The notes under the pieces: model-generated | Seen by the model: only the letters and a program-made list of their open reading frames with translations | What the model was told of the DNA's origin: nothing | The model's database searches: none | Assembly: GCF_022829365.1 (NCBI RefSeq) | Contig: NZ_JAKSYJ010000102.1 | Location: forward strand, 62,001 to 126,000 | Source: Methylobacterium sp. J-077 | GTDB taxonomy: Bacteria; Pseudomonadota; Alphaproteobacteria; Rhizobiales; Beijerinckiaceae | DNA: 64,000 nt | Direction: 5' to 3' | Shown here: piece after piece, positions 55,672 through 64,000 of the stretch | How the letters are laid out: every line of letters begins with the position of its first letter | Numbering within the stretch: the first letter of the stretch is position 1 | Made by a program: the position numbers and the translations under genes

Positions 55672-57240
55672 GTGACCGATGGGACGCCAACCACGATGAA
55701 CGGGGCGGAGAGCCTCGTGCGGACGCTCGTCGCCGGCGGGGTCGAGGTCTGCTTCACCAATCCCGGCACCTCCGAAATGCATTTCGTGGCGGCGCTGGAC
55801 CGGGTCGAGGGCATGCGCTGCGTCCTGTTCCTGTTCGAGGGCGGGGCCACCGGCGCCGCCGACGGCTACGCCCGGATGGCCGACAAGCCGGCCTCGACCC
55901 TGCTGCATCTCGGGCCGGGCCTCGCCAACGGGCTCGCCAACCTGCACAACGCCAAGAAGGCACGCACGCCGATCGTCAACATCGTCGGCGAGCACGCCAC
56001 CTATCACCGCGAATACAACGCGCCGCTGACCTCGGACATCGAGGGGCTGGCCCGCCCGATGTCGTCGTGGGTCCACACCGGCATGAGTGCCGCGGAGATC
56101 GGCGCCGACGGCGCCGCCGCCGTCGCGGCCGCCCGCACCGCGCCCGGACAAGTTGCGACGCTGATTCTGCCGGCCAACACGGCGTGGGACCCGGGCACGG
56201 GCATCGCGCCGGTCCCGCCGATTCCCGAGCGGGCCCGGGCCGCGGATCCGGCGATCGCGGCCGCAGTGGCGGCGCTTTCCAGCGGCGAGCCGGTGCTGCT
56301 GCATCTCGGCGACCGGGCGGTGCAGGGCGAAGGCCGGGTGATCGCCGACCGGATCGCCCGCAAGACCGGCGCGACGCTGATGGCCATGACCTCCAACGCC
56401 CGGATCGACCGGGGCGCCGGCACGGTGTCGATCGAGCGCCTGCCCTACCCGATCGACCAGGCGATCGAGGCCCTGAAGGGCTTCCGCCACATCATCCTGA
56501 TCGGCGCGACCCAGCCGGTCGGCTTCTTCGCCTATCCCGGCAAGCCGAGCCTGCTCGCCCCCGAAGGCTGCGCGACCATCACCCTCGCCACCCCCGAGGA
56601 GGATCAGTTCGACGCGCTGGATCGGCTGGCCGAGGCCGTCGCCGCACCGCCGGCCGAGCCCATCGCCGTGAAGCCGCGGCCGAGCCTGCCGCGTTCGGGC
56701 GCGCTGGACCAAGATACGATCGGCCAGGTTCTCGGCGCGCTGATCCCGGAGGGCGCGGTGATCTGCGACGAGTCGATCACCACCGGCCGCAACTTCTTCG
56801 CCCTGACCCGGGATGCCGCGCCGCATTCCTGGCTGCAGCTGAGCGGCGGCTCGATCGGCCTCGGCATCCCGATGGCCACCGGGGCGGCGATCGCCTGTCC
56901 CGGCCGCAAGGTGATCAACCTCCAGGCCGATGGCAGCGGGCTCTACAACGCCCAGGCGCTCTGGACCCAGGCGCGCGAACGCCTCGACGTGGTGACGCTG
57001 ATCTGGTCGAACCGCTCCTACGCGATCCTGCGTGCAGAACTCGCCAATGTCGGCGCGCACAATCCCGGCCCCAAGGCGCTGGGCATGCTGAGCCTCGACG
57101 ACCCGGCGGTGGATTGGGTCAGCCTCGCCAAGGGCTTTGGCGTCGAGGGCCGGCGCGTCGAGACGCTGGAGGACTTCATCGCGGCGTTCCGGCACGGACT
57201 CGACAATCCCGGTCCGCACCTCATCGAAGTCGCCCTGTGA
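55672..57240 (+). CDS. ThDP-dependent acetolactate-synthase-like enzyme
   Basis: 522 residues from the GTG at 55672 (GAGGGAG six bases upstream); a longer start at 55627 adds 15 residues. ThDP family: FTNPGTSEMHFVAALD, FEGGATGAADGYARM (catalytic Glu56), and near the end LQADGSGLYNAQALW then WSNRSYAIL (ThDP/Mg2+ motif). It resembles annotated acetolactate synthase large subunits and benzoylformate/phosphonopyruvate decarboxylases; biosynthetic ilvB context is missing. The stop overlaps the next gene's start (GTGA). Confidence 0.85.
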   Translation: MTDGTPTTMNGAESLVRTLVAGGVEVCFTNPGTSEMHFVAALDRVEGMRCVLFLFEGGATGAADGYARMADKPASTLLHLGPGLANGLANLHNAKKARTPIVNIVGEHATYHREYNAPLTSDIEGLARPMSSWVHTGMSAAEIGADGAAAVAAARTAPGQVATLILPANTAWDPGTGIAPVPPIPERARAADPAIAAAVAALSSGEPVLLHLGDRAVQGEGRVIADRIARKTGATLMAMTSNARIDRGAGTVSIERLPYPIDQAIEALKGFRHIILIGATQPVGFFAYPGKPSLLAPEGCATITLATPEEDQFDALDRLAEAVAAPPAEPIAVKPRPSLPRSGALDQDTIGQVLGALIPEGAVICDESITTGRNFFALTRDAAPHSWLQLSGGSIGLGIPMATGAAIACPGRKVINLQADGSGLYNAQALWTQARERLDVVTLIWSNRSYAILRAELANVGAHNPGPKALGMLSLDDPAVDWVSLAKGFGVEGRRVETLEDFIAAFRHGLDNPGPHLIEVAL

Positions 57241-59588
57241 GCGGAGACGCCTACGCGCTTCCCGGGCTCGACGGCCCCGCCGAGATCCGGATCGACCGCT
57301 GGGGCGTGGCGCATATCCGGGCCGCGTCCACACTGGATGCCTTCCGGGTCCAGGGCTTCAACGCCGCCCGGGACCGGCTGTGGCAGCTCGACCTCTGGCG
57401 CAAGCGCGGCCTCGGCCTGCTGGCGGCGGATTTCGGGCCTGGCTACCTCGCCCAGGACCGTGCCGTGCGGCTGTACCTGTATCGCGGCGACATGGTGGCC
57501 GAATGGGCCGCCTACGGGCCGCAGGATACGAAGACGATCGTCACGGCCTTCGTGGACGGGATCAACGCCTTCGTCGAACTGACCGAGACGCGGCCGGAAC
57601 TGCGCCCGCCCGAATTCGCCCTGACGGAGACGCGCCCGGCCCGATGGCTCCCGGAGGACGTGGTCCGCATCCGCAGCCACGGGCTGGTGCGCAACGTCCT
57701 GTCCGAGGTCGCCCGCGCTCGCGTGCTCGCTCGCGCCGAGACCCGCGAGGCCGGCCTTGCCGCCGACGACCTGCGCAAGCGCCTCAGCCCGCCGCACGAT
57801 CCGGTCATTCCGGACGGGCTCGACGCCTCTGACTGGCCGGACGACCTGCTGGACGATTTCCGCCTCGCCACCGCCCCGGTCGGGTTCACCCCCGAGCGGA
57901 TGGCGGCCACGCGCGAGGAGGCCTGGGACTGGACCAAGGTCGACGCCCACGGCGCGGTCACGCGAGGGAATCGCGCCATCCCAACGGAGCCGGTCGAGGG
58001 CTCGAACAACTGGGTCGTCGGGCCCGCCCGCACGCAGACGGGGCGCCCGATCCTGGCGAGCGACCCGCACCGGATCTACCTGCAGCCATCGCTGCGCTAC
58101 GTGGTCCATCTCACCGCCCCGGGCCTCGACGTGATCGGGGCGGGCGAGCCGGCCCTGCCCGGCATCGCCATCGGCCATAACGGACAGGCCGCCTTCAGCC
58201 TGACCATCGCGCCGATGGACCAGGAGGATCTTTTTGTTTGTGAGGCCGACTCGGCCGATCCGGATCGCTTCCGCTACGGTGACGGCTGGGAGCCGATCGA
58301 GCGCGTCTTGGAAAACATCCCGGTGCGTGGGGGACCGGACGAGACCGTCGTGCTGGGCTTCACCCGGCACGGCCCGGTGATCCGTGAGGCAGCAGGGCGG
58401 GCCTTCGCGCTGCGGACCGTCTGGTCCGAGCCGGGCGCTGCCGCCTATCTCGGCAGCCTCGCCTATCTCGGCGCCACGAGCCCGGAGGCGTTCGGTCAGG
58501 CCCTGCGCCACTGGGCGGCGCCATCGGTCAACCAGCTCTATGCCGACGTGACCGGGCGGATCGCATGGTTCATGGCCGGCAAGGCGCCTTTGCGGCTGGC
58601 CCATGACGGGCTGCTGCCGGTGCCGGGGGACGGCTGCTACGACTGGGCCGGGTTCCATGAGCCCGGCGCCCTGCCCCGCCGCATCGACCCGCCGGAGGGC
58701 TACCTCGCCACCGCCAATGAGATGAACCTGCCGCCGGGCTATCCCGCGGAGGCACGGAAGCTCGGCTTCGAATGGGCCGAGCCCTGGCGCGCCCGCCGCA
58801 TCCGCACGGTGCTCGACGGCCAGAACCGGCACAGCCTGGCGGACTCCCGGGCGCTCCAGGGCGACGACGTTTCCGAGCCGGCCCTGCGGCTCGCGCGGCT
58901 GCTGTGGGCGCTGCCGGCGGATCCCGATATCGAGGCCGCTCGCGCCCTGCTGGCACCCTTCGACGGATCGCTGCACGAGAATTCGGCCGCCGCCGCGCTG
59001 ATCGAAGTGTTCTGGGTCCGCCATCTGCGCCCGGCCTTGCTCGAGGCCCTGGTGCCGGACGCCCCGACCCGGCGCCTGCTGCCGCCCGGCGACACGCAGA
59101 GCCTGATCGAGCGGCTGGAGGACGGCCTCGATCCGGCCGCGCGGACAATCCTTTTGACGGAGACCTTGGGTGCCGCGTTCCGAGACTGCCGCACGCGGAT
59201 GGGTCCAAATCCCGAAACTTGGTCCTGGGGCCTTTTGCACCACGCCCTGTTCGCCCATCCGCTTTCGGCTCTGCGCTCGGATGCGGGCTGGGGTGTCGGC
59301 CCGTTGCCCGTGGGCGGTGCCGCGGCATCGGTCATGCACGCGGAGTACCGGACCGACACGTTCCAGCTGACCCACGGCGCCTCGTTCCGCATGGTCGTGG
59401 ATGTGGGCGACTGGGACCGGTCGGTGTTCATCAACGTGCCCGGCCAGTCGGGGGGCCCGGGCAGCCCGCATTACGCCGACCTGGCTCCGGTCTGGGGCCG
59501 CCGGGACCATGTGCCGATGCTCTACGGCCGCGCCGCCGTGGAGGCGGCCACCGAGACGATCATCACGCTGAGCCCGGCCTCCGCCTGA
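57237..59588 (+). CDS. penicillin acylase family (S45) Ntn-hydrolase
   Basis: 783 residues from a GTG that overlaps the previous stop. Alpha part: RIDRWGVAHIRAASTLDAFRVQGFN; nucleophile Ser256 in PVEGSNNWVVGPART (after self-cleavage it becomes the beta-chain N-terminus); downstream NGQAAFSLTIAP, a conserved Asn/Arg pattern. Relatives cleave N-acyl chains of penicillins, cephalosporins or acyl-homoserine lactones. It lacks a signal peptide, although most family members are periplasmic. Followed by the M81 gene after 34 bases. Confidence 0.9.
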   Translation: MSGDAYALPGLDGPAEIRIDRWGVAHIRAASTLDAFRVQGFNAARDRLWQLDLWRKRGLGLLAADFGPGYLAQDRAVRLYLYRGDMVAEWAAYGPQDTKTIVTAFVDGINAFVELTETRPELRPPEFALTETRPARWLPEDVVRIRSHGLVRNVLSEVARARVLARAETREAGLAADDLRKRLSPPHDPVIPDGLDASDWPDDLLDDFRLATAPVGFTPERMAATREEAWDWTKVDAHGAVTRGNRAIPTEPVEGSNNWVVGPARTQTGRPILASDPHRIYLQPSLRYVVHLTAPGLDVIGAGEPALPGIAIGHNGQAAFSLTIAPMDQEDLFVCEADSADPDRFRYGDGWEPIERVLENIPVRGGPDETVVLGFTRHGPVIREAAGRAFALRTVWSEPGAAAYLGSLAYLGATSPEAFGQALRHWAAPSVNQLYADVTGRIAWFMAGKAPLRLAHDGLLPVPGDGCYDWAGFHEPGALPRRIDPPEGYLATANEMNLPPGYPAEARKLGFEWAEPWRARRIRTVLDGQNRHSLADSRALQGDDVSEPALRLARLLWALPADPDIEAARALLAPFDGSLHENSAAAALIEVFWVRHLRPALLEALVPDAPTRRLLPPGDTQSLIERLEDGLDPAARTILLTETLGAAFRDCRTRMGPNPETWSWGLLHHALFAHPLSALRSDAGWGVGPLPVGGAAASVMHAEYRTDTFQLTHGASFRMVVDVGDWDRSVFINVPGQSGGPGSPHYADLAPVWGRRDHVPMLYGRAAVEAATETIITLSPASA

Positions 59589-59622
59589 AAGGTGGCCGGC
59601 CGAAGACGGGGACCGAAAGACC

Positions 59623-61104
59623 TTGCAGATCTTCATCGCCGGCCTTGCCACCGAGACCAACACCTTCGCGCCCCTGCCCACCGGCCGCGCGGCCTTCCTG
59701 GCCGACTATGCCCGCCGGGACGGCAGCAAGAACCCACCCCGGCTCAGCAACATCGCCCTCAAGGCCTGGCGCGAGCAGGCCGAGGCGGACGGGCATACTG
59801 TCGTCGAGAGCCTCTCGACCTTCGCGCAGCCGGGCGGGATCACCCTGCGGGCCGTCTACGAGGAACTGCGCGACGCGCTGCTCGACGATCTCCGTGCCGC
59901 GATGCCGGTCGATGCGGTGCTGCTGTTCATGCACGGCGCCATGGTCGCCGAGGGCTACGACGATTGCGAGGGCGACACCCTGGAGCGGGCCCGCGAAATC
60001 GTCGGGCCGGAGGCCACGATCGGCGTCGAGCTCGACTTGCATTGCCACCTCACCGAGGCGATGCGGCAGAGCGCCGACGTGATCGTGATCTACAAGGAGT
60101 ATCCCCACACCGACATCGTCGACCGCGCCCGCGACCTCTACCCGCTGGTGATGCGCACGGTCGCTAAGGACATCCGGCCGGTGATGGCTTATGCCGATTG
60201 CCGGATGATCAACATGTGGCGCACCACCCGCGAGCCGGTCGCCGGCTTCGTGCGCCGGATGGAGGCGCTCGAGGGCCGGGACGGCATCCTGTCGGTCTCC
60301 TTCGGGCACGGCTTCCCCTGGGGCGACGTGGCGGATGTCGGCGCCAGGATGCTGGTGGTCGCCGACGGCGATGCCGCCAAGGCGCAGGCGCTGGCGGACG
60401 ACCTCGCCCGGGAGGTCTGGGCGATGCGCGAGGAGGCCGCGAGTCGCTGCGACGGCATCGATGCCGCCATCGACGCGGCCTTGGCCTCGGACGACCCGCG
60501 CCCGATGGTGCTGGCCGACTTCGCCGACAATGCTGGCGCCGGCGCGCCCTCGGACAACACCGCGATCCTGGCCCGGCTCGCCGAGCGCGGCATCAAGGAC
60601 GTGGCACTCGGCCTGATCTGGGATCCCGGCGCAGTCGGGATCTGCCACGAGGCCGGGCTCGGCGCGACCTTCGTGCTCCGCATCGGCGGCAAGTGCGGCG
60701 TCACTTCGGGCGATCCGGTGGATCTGCGCATCACCGTGCGCGGCCTCTCCGAGGATCACAGCCAGGGCGGCCTCAGCGGCGGCCGGGCCCGCCTCGGACC
60801 CGCCGCCTGGGTCGAGGCCGACGGGATCCACGTGGTCCTGACCCATATCCGCCAGCAGGCCTTCGCGCCCGACGCTTTCTCAGGGCTGGGGCTGACGCTC
60901 GACGACAAGCGGATCGTGGTGGTGAAGTCGATGCAGCATTTCTACGCCGCCTTCGCGCCGATCGCGAGCGAGGTCCGCTACGTCGCGGCGCCGGGCGCGG
61001 TCCCGCCGGATTACGGCGCGATCCCCTACACCAAGCGCTCGGGCCGCTACTGGCCCAAGGTGGCCGATCCCTTCACCGAGTCCCCCGCCGAGAGCGCCCG
61101 ATGA
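59623..61104 (+). CDS. M81-family (MlrC-type) protein
   Basis: 493 residues from a TTG. N-terminal domain IAGLATETNTFAPLPTG and VELDLHCHLTEAM, with VIVIYKEYPHTDIVDRA; C-terminal domain with DNAGAGAPSDNTAIL and KSMQHFYAAFAPIA. This matches MlrC, the microcystin-degradation peptidase, and a wide DUF1485 family found in many proteobacteria next to transport and amidase genes. Metal-binding His/Asp/His are present. It overlaps the M20 gene (ATGA). Confidence 0.9.
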   Translation: MQIFIAGLATETNTFAPLPTGRAAFLADYARRDGSKNPPRLSNIALKAWREQAEADGHTVVESLSTFAQPGGITLRAVYEELRDALLDDLRAAMPVDAVLLFMHGAMVAEGYDDCEGDTLERAREIVGPEATIGVELDLHCHLTEAMRQSADVIVIYKEYPHTDIVDRARDLYPLVMRTVAKDIRPVMAYADCRMINMWRTTREPVAGFVRRMEALEGRDGILSVSFGHGFPWGDVADVGARMLVVADGDAAKAQALADDLAREVWAMREEAASRCDGIDAAIDAALASDDPRPMVLADFADNAGAGAPSDNTAILARLAERGIKDVALGLIWDPGAVGICHEAGLGATFVLRIGGKCGVTSGDPVDLRITVRGLSEDHSQGGLSGGRARLGPAAWVEADGIHVVLTHIRQQAFAPDAFSGLGLTLDDKRIVVVKSMQHFYAAFAPIASEVRYVAAPGAVPPDYGAIPYTKRSGRYWPKVADPFTESPAESAR

Positions 61105-62243
61105 TCCCGGACCTGCCGTTCGACGCGGAGTCCATCCTGGCGACGTTGCGCCCGTGGGTGGAATGCGAGAGCCCGACCCACGATGCCGCCGCGGTTAACC
61201 GGATGGTGGGCCTGGCCGCCCGCGACCTCGCCGTCGCGGGGGCCGCGGTCGAGACCGTCCCGGGTCGGATGGGCTTGAGCGATTGCGTGCGCGCCCGCTT
61301 CCCGCATCGGCACCGCGACCGGCCCGGCATCCTCGTGCTCGGGCATCTCGACACCGTGCATCCGGTCGGCACCCTGGCGAGCCTGCCCTGGCGGATCGTG
61401 GGCGACCGCGCCTACGGACCGGGCATTCTCGACATGAAGGGCGGCAACGTGATCGCCCTCGCGGCGATCCGCGCCCTGGCGGCCGCCGGGATCGAGACGC
61501 CGCTGCCGGTGACCTTCCTGTTCACCGGCGACGAGGAGGTCGGCAGCCCCGCGACCCGGGACCTGATCGAGGCCGAGGCCGCCCGCCACGCCTTCGTGCT
61601 GGTGCCGGAGCCCGGCCAGGCCGACAACGGCGTCGTCACCGGCCGCTACGCCATCGCGCGCTTCGACCTGGAGGCCGTGGGCCGCCCGAGCCATGCCGGC
61701 GCCTCGCCCCATGAGGGCCGCTCGGCGATCCGCGCCATGGCGCGCATGATCCTGGCGATCGACGGCCTGTCGGATGCCGACTGCACCGTCTCCACCGGGA
61801 TCGTCTCGGGCGGCCAATGGGTCAATTGCGTCCCGACCCTGTGCCGCGGGCAGGCGCTGAGCATGGCCAAGCGCCAGGCCGATCTCGACCGCGGCGTCGA
61901 GCGGATGCTGGCCCTGTCGGGCGAGCAGGACGGCGTGCGCTTCTCCGTGACCCGGGGCGTCACCCGGCCGGTCTGGGAGCCGGATGCCGGCTGCCTGGCC
62001 CTCTACGATCGGGCGCGGACCCTGAGCGAGGCACTCGGCCAGCCCCTGCCCCATCGCAGCGCCGGCGGCGGCTCGGACGGCAACTTCACCGGGGCCAACG
62101 GCATCCCGACGCTGGACGGCCTCGGGCCGCTCGGCCAGGGCTACCATACCCTCGACGAGCACGTGCTGATCGAGACCCTGCCCCAGCGGGCGCGGCTGTT
62201 CGCGGCTCTGCTCGCCAATCTCGGCACCGCGGGCCGATCGTGA
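61101..62243 (+). CDS. M20 metallopeptidase (CPG2/ArgE-like)
   Basis: 380 residues from the ATG at 61101. Zinc ligands in LVLGHLDTVHPVG, GPGILDMKGGN, GDEEVGSPATR and the C-terminal HRSAGGGSDGNFTGANG. The family cuts acyl or peptidyl amides at a free carboxylate, as in carboxypeptidase G2. Coupled to the M81 gene upstream and the NmrA-like gene downstream (GTGA). Confidence 0.93.
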   Translation: MIPDLPFDAESILATLRPWVECESPTHDAAAVNRMVGLAARDLAVAGAAVETVPGRMGLSDCVRARFPHRHRDRPGILVLGHLDTVHPVGTLASLPWRIVGDRAYGPGILDMKGGNVIALAAIRALAAAGIETPLPVTFLFTGDEEVGSPATRDLIEAEAARHAFVLVPEPGQADNGVVTGRYAIARFDLEAVGRPSHAGASPHEGRSAIRAMARMILAIDGLSDADCTVSTGIVSGGQWVNCVPTLCRGQALSMAKRQADLDRGVERMLALSGEQDGVRFSVTRGVTRPVWEPDAGCLALYDRARTLSEALGQPLPHRSAGGGSDGNFTGANGIPTLDGLGPLGQGYHTLDEHVLIETLPQRARLFAALLANLGTAGRS

Positions 62244-63160
62244 GTCCGGACCCCGTGACGGTCGCGGTCGCCGGCGCCACCGGCGATCTCGGCCTGCGGA
62301 TCGTGCGGGCGCTCCGGCGCGAGGGCGCGGCGGTCACCGCCCTCGTCCGGCCCGGGACGGATCGCGCCCGGATCGCGCCGCTCACGGCTTTGGGCGCCCG
62401 CGTGGTCGAGGCCGGCCCCGGCCGTCCCGGGAGTTGGCAATCCGCCTGCGCGGGCGCGGCCTGCGTGGTCTCGGCCGTCAACGGCCTGAGCGCGACGGTG
62501 ATCGATGTCCAGACCGCCCTGCTGGAGGGCGCCGTCCGAGCCGGGGTGCCGCGCTTCATCCCGTCGGATTTCTCGATCGACTACGCCAGGACCGCGCCGG
62601 GCGGGAACCGCAACCTCGACCTGCGCCGCGCCTTCCGGGCACGCCTCGATGCTGCGCCGATCCAGGCGACCTCGGTGCTCAGCGGCGCCTTCATGGAACT
62701 GCTCGACGGGCAGGCGCCGTTGATCCTCCACCGCCCGCGCCGGGTCCTCCACTGGGGCCGCGCCGACCAGATCCTCGACTTCACCACCAAGGACGACACC
62801 GCCGCCTTCACGGCCCGGGCCGCCCTGGATCCAGAGACGCCGCGCTGGCTGCGCATCGCCGGCGAAAGCCTCAGCGCCCGCGATCTCGCCGAAGCCGCGA
62901 GCGCGGCGCGGGGTGCGCGCTATCGGACGCTGCGCGCCGGCGGCCTTGGTTCCCTGGGTCTGATGATCCGCGTCGCCCGCACCCTCGCGCCCGGGCGCGG
63001 GGCGGTGTTCCCGGCCTGGCAGGGCATGCAGTACCTGCGCGATATGTTCGAGGGCCGCGCCCGGCTGACGCCCCTCGACACGGACCGCTACCCGGGCCTG
63101 CGCTGGACCAGGGTCCAGTCCTTCCTAGCGGAGACTGCCGGGCCGCGCGGTCGAGGGTGA
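62240..63160 (+). CDS. NmrA/isoflavone-reductase-like NAD(P)-binding protein
   Basis: 306 residues, GTG start that overlaps the M20 stop. Atypical SDR fold: VAVAGATGDLGLRIVRALR with Gly-x2-Gly-x2-Gly, ALVRPGTDRAR, and RFIPSDFSIDY, typical of NmrA/PCBER members which are redox sensors or reductases. Final gene of the tight row; the next small gene is convergent. Confidence 0.9.
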   Translation: MSPDPVTVAVAGATGDLGLRIVRALRREGAAVTALVRPGTDRARIAPLTALGARVVEAGPGRPGSWQSACAGAACVVSAVNGLSATVIDVQTALLEGAVRAGVPRFIPSDFSIDYARTAPGGNRNLDLRRAFRARLDAAPIQATSVLSGAFMELLDGQAPLILHRPRRVLHWGRADQILDFTTKDDTAAFTARAALDPETPRWLRIAGESLSARDLAEAASAARGARYRTLRAGGLGSLGLMIRVARTLAPGRGAVFPAWQGMQYLRDMFEGRARLTPLDTDRYPGLRWTRVQSFLAETAGPRGRG

Positions 63161-63162
63161 TA

Positions 63163-63327
63163 TCAGGCGCGGCCCCAGCCAAGGGCCGCGATCGCTACGG
63201 CGCCAATCATTCCTCCGATCGTGCCGCCGCCGAAGAAGCCCGCTACGGCCAGCAACGGGCCCGAGGGCGCCGCCAGCGCACAGATCAGAGAACTTCCGAC
63301 GCAGCCTGCGGTGGCAATCACGGACAT
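63163..63327 (-). CDS. small glycine-rich membrane protein (54 aa)
   Basis: ATG at 63327 (GAGGCCCCC upstream). A hydrophobic, Gly-rich sequence (SGPLLAVAGFFGGGTIGGMIG) with two short helices; no family recognised. Convergent with the NmrA-like gene, two bases between stops. Confidence 0.5.
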   Translation of the reverse strand: MSVIATAGCVGSSLICALAAPSGPLLAVAGFFGGGTIGGMIGAVAIAALGWGRA

Positions 63328-63403
63328 CGGGGGCCTCGCACAACTATTGGTTGTATAATCGAGGCCCTTGCAATCCGGTTCCCTGGCGGCAGACGGGTTT
63401 GGG

Positions 63404-64000
63404 TCAGACTGGATCGATCGGCATCTCCGGCACGCCCGGCGCCTCGATCGCCGCGCCCGCCGCAAGGCACAGATCCTCCCGATAGCGGGCAGCGACGAGC
63501 TGCACGCCCACGGGCGTGCGTCCGACGAGGCCGGTGGTGACGGTGAGCGCCGGGACGCCGAGCGGCGCCAGGCCGACCTGCAGCAGGTTCGCCTCGAAGG
63601 CGCGCGCGATCCCGTCCTCGCCGGTCCGGTCGAGCCCGTCGGGAAACGGCAGCTCGGCCGAGACCGGCACCAGCAGCACCGGATGCTCGGCGAGGAAGAC
63701 CGACCAGTCCCGGGCGAGCGTCGCCCGCCGGATCAGCGCCTTGGCGATGGCGTCGGGGGGCATCGCCTCCGCGGGCTCGCGGAAATACGCCAGTAGGTCG
63801 ATGGCCGCCGGGTCGCCCTCGCGCTCGGCCGCGGCCCGGGTCGCTGCGTAGCCGTCGCCGAGCCAGAGCTGGAGTTGCAAGGCACTCGCCTCGCGGATCG
63901 GCGGGGTGTCGGCGATCTCCTCGACCGCCCAGCCGGCGTCGGTCAGCCGCCGCGCGGCGTCGCGCAACGCGGCCTCAACTTCGGGCACCACCGCGAGGCC
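63404..64000 (-). CDS. amidase, C-terminal part (5' end outside window)
   Basis: The frame runs off the right edge. The 198-residue tail has the amidase C-terminal pattern: ALQLQLWLGDGYAATRAAAER, then FEANLLQVGLAPLGVPALTVTTGLVGRTPVGVQLVAARYREDLCLA. The catalytic Ser-Ser-Lys region would lie to the right of the window. A second amidase in this locus. Confidence 0.88.
   Translation of the reverse strand, partial: GLAVVPEVEAALRDAARRLTDAGWAVEEIADTPPIREASALQLQLWLGDGYAATRAAAEREGDPAAIDLLAYFREPAEAMPPDAIAKALIRRATLARDWSVFLAEHPVLLVPVSAELPFPDGLDRTGEDGIARAFEANLLQVGLAPLGVPALTVTTGLVGRTPVGVQLVAARYREDLCLAAGAAIEAPGVPEMPIDPV

Overview
This is a gene-dense, very GC-rich chromosomal segment that looks like Methylobacterium or a close relative (Methylobacteriaceae, Alphaproteobacteria). 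The reasons are the house style of the proteins, NasS/NasT nitrate control, an EcfG-type promoter, an argD-argF-hslO-apaG neighbourhood, a bifunctional transaldolase/phosphoglucose isomerase, and palindromic intergenic repeats of a type I associate with this group. The species call is inference; no rRNA, tRNA, CRISPR array, insertion sequence or prophage was seen.

Layout. 1-6.2 kb: the end of a beta-carbonic anhydrase, a DUF4142 envelope protein behind a GGAAC-N16-CGTT promoter, an acyltransferase, a universal stress protein, HIT and NUDIX (NudC) enzymes and a secreted cupin. 6.3-7.0 kb: a DUF4926/DUF6883 pair in which the DUF6883 gene is cut by an in-frame TAG. 7.0-18.7 kb: assimilatory nitrate reduction, all on the minus strand, in transcription order nasT-nasS, a long leader, a NirB-like NAD/FAD head, a NirA-type sirohaem reductase, an Fe-S flavoprotein reductase, nasA and cysG. 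The leader has a sigma54-like promoter and an intrinsic terminator that competes with a second hairpin, the arrangement expected for NasT antitermination.

18.9-28.4 kb: a membrane-anchored protein, then GH15 glucosidase/trehalase, transketolase, transaldolase-isomerase fusion, 6-phosphogluconate dehydrogenase and 6-phosphogluconolactonase (pentose phosphate and sugar-phosphate interconversion; zwf is not here). 28.4-32 kb: an HD-GYP protein, a cysteine-dioxygenase-like cupin, an Lrp/AsnC regulator and dCTP deaminase. 32-38.2 kb: apaG, an acetylornithine-deacetylase-like gene, a speG-like acetyltransferase, hslO, argF and argD (arginine synthesis). 38.5-48.9 kb: RidA, a glycerophosphodiesterase, a dihaem peroxidase, penicillin-binding protein 1C, a three-part Aas-like lipid-recycling protein and an SDR enzyme.

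49-64 kb is the most accessory-looking part. A cobalt-motif nitrile hydratase (alpha, beta, activator) with an alternating-histidine tail faces a zinc-ribbon/metallo-beta-lactamase-fold protein on one side and a sigma factor with an N-terminal NepR-like anti-sigma segment on the other. Then comes an amide- and peptide-hydrolysis locus: amidase plus a solitary peptide-binding protein on the minus strand, and divergently a tightly packed row of ThDP enzyme, penicillin-acylase homologue, M81 protein, M20 peptidase and NmrA-like reductase, ending at another amidase cut by the window edge. Together these suggest nitrile/amide breakdown and nitrogen scavenging, in keeping with the nitrate-assimilation genes upstream.
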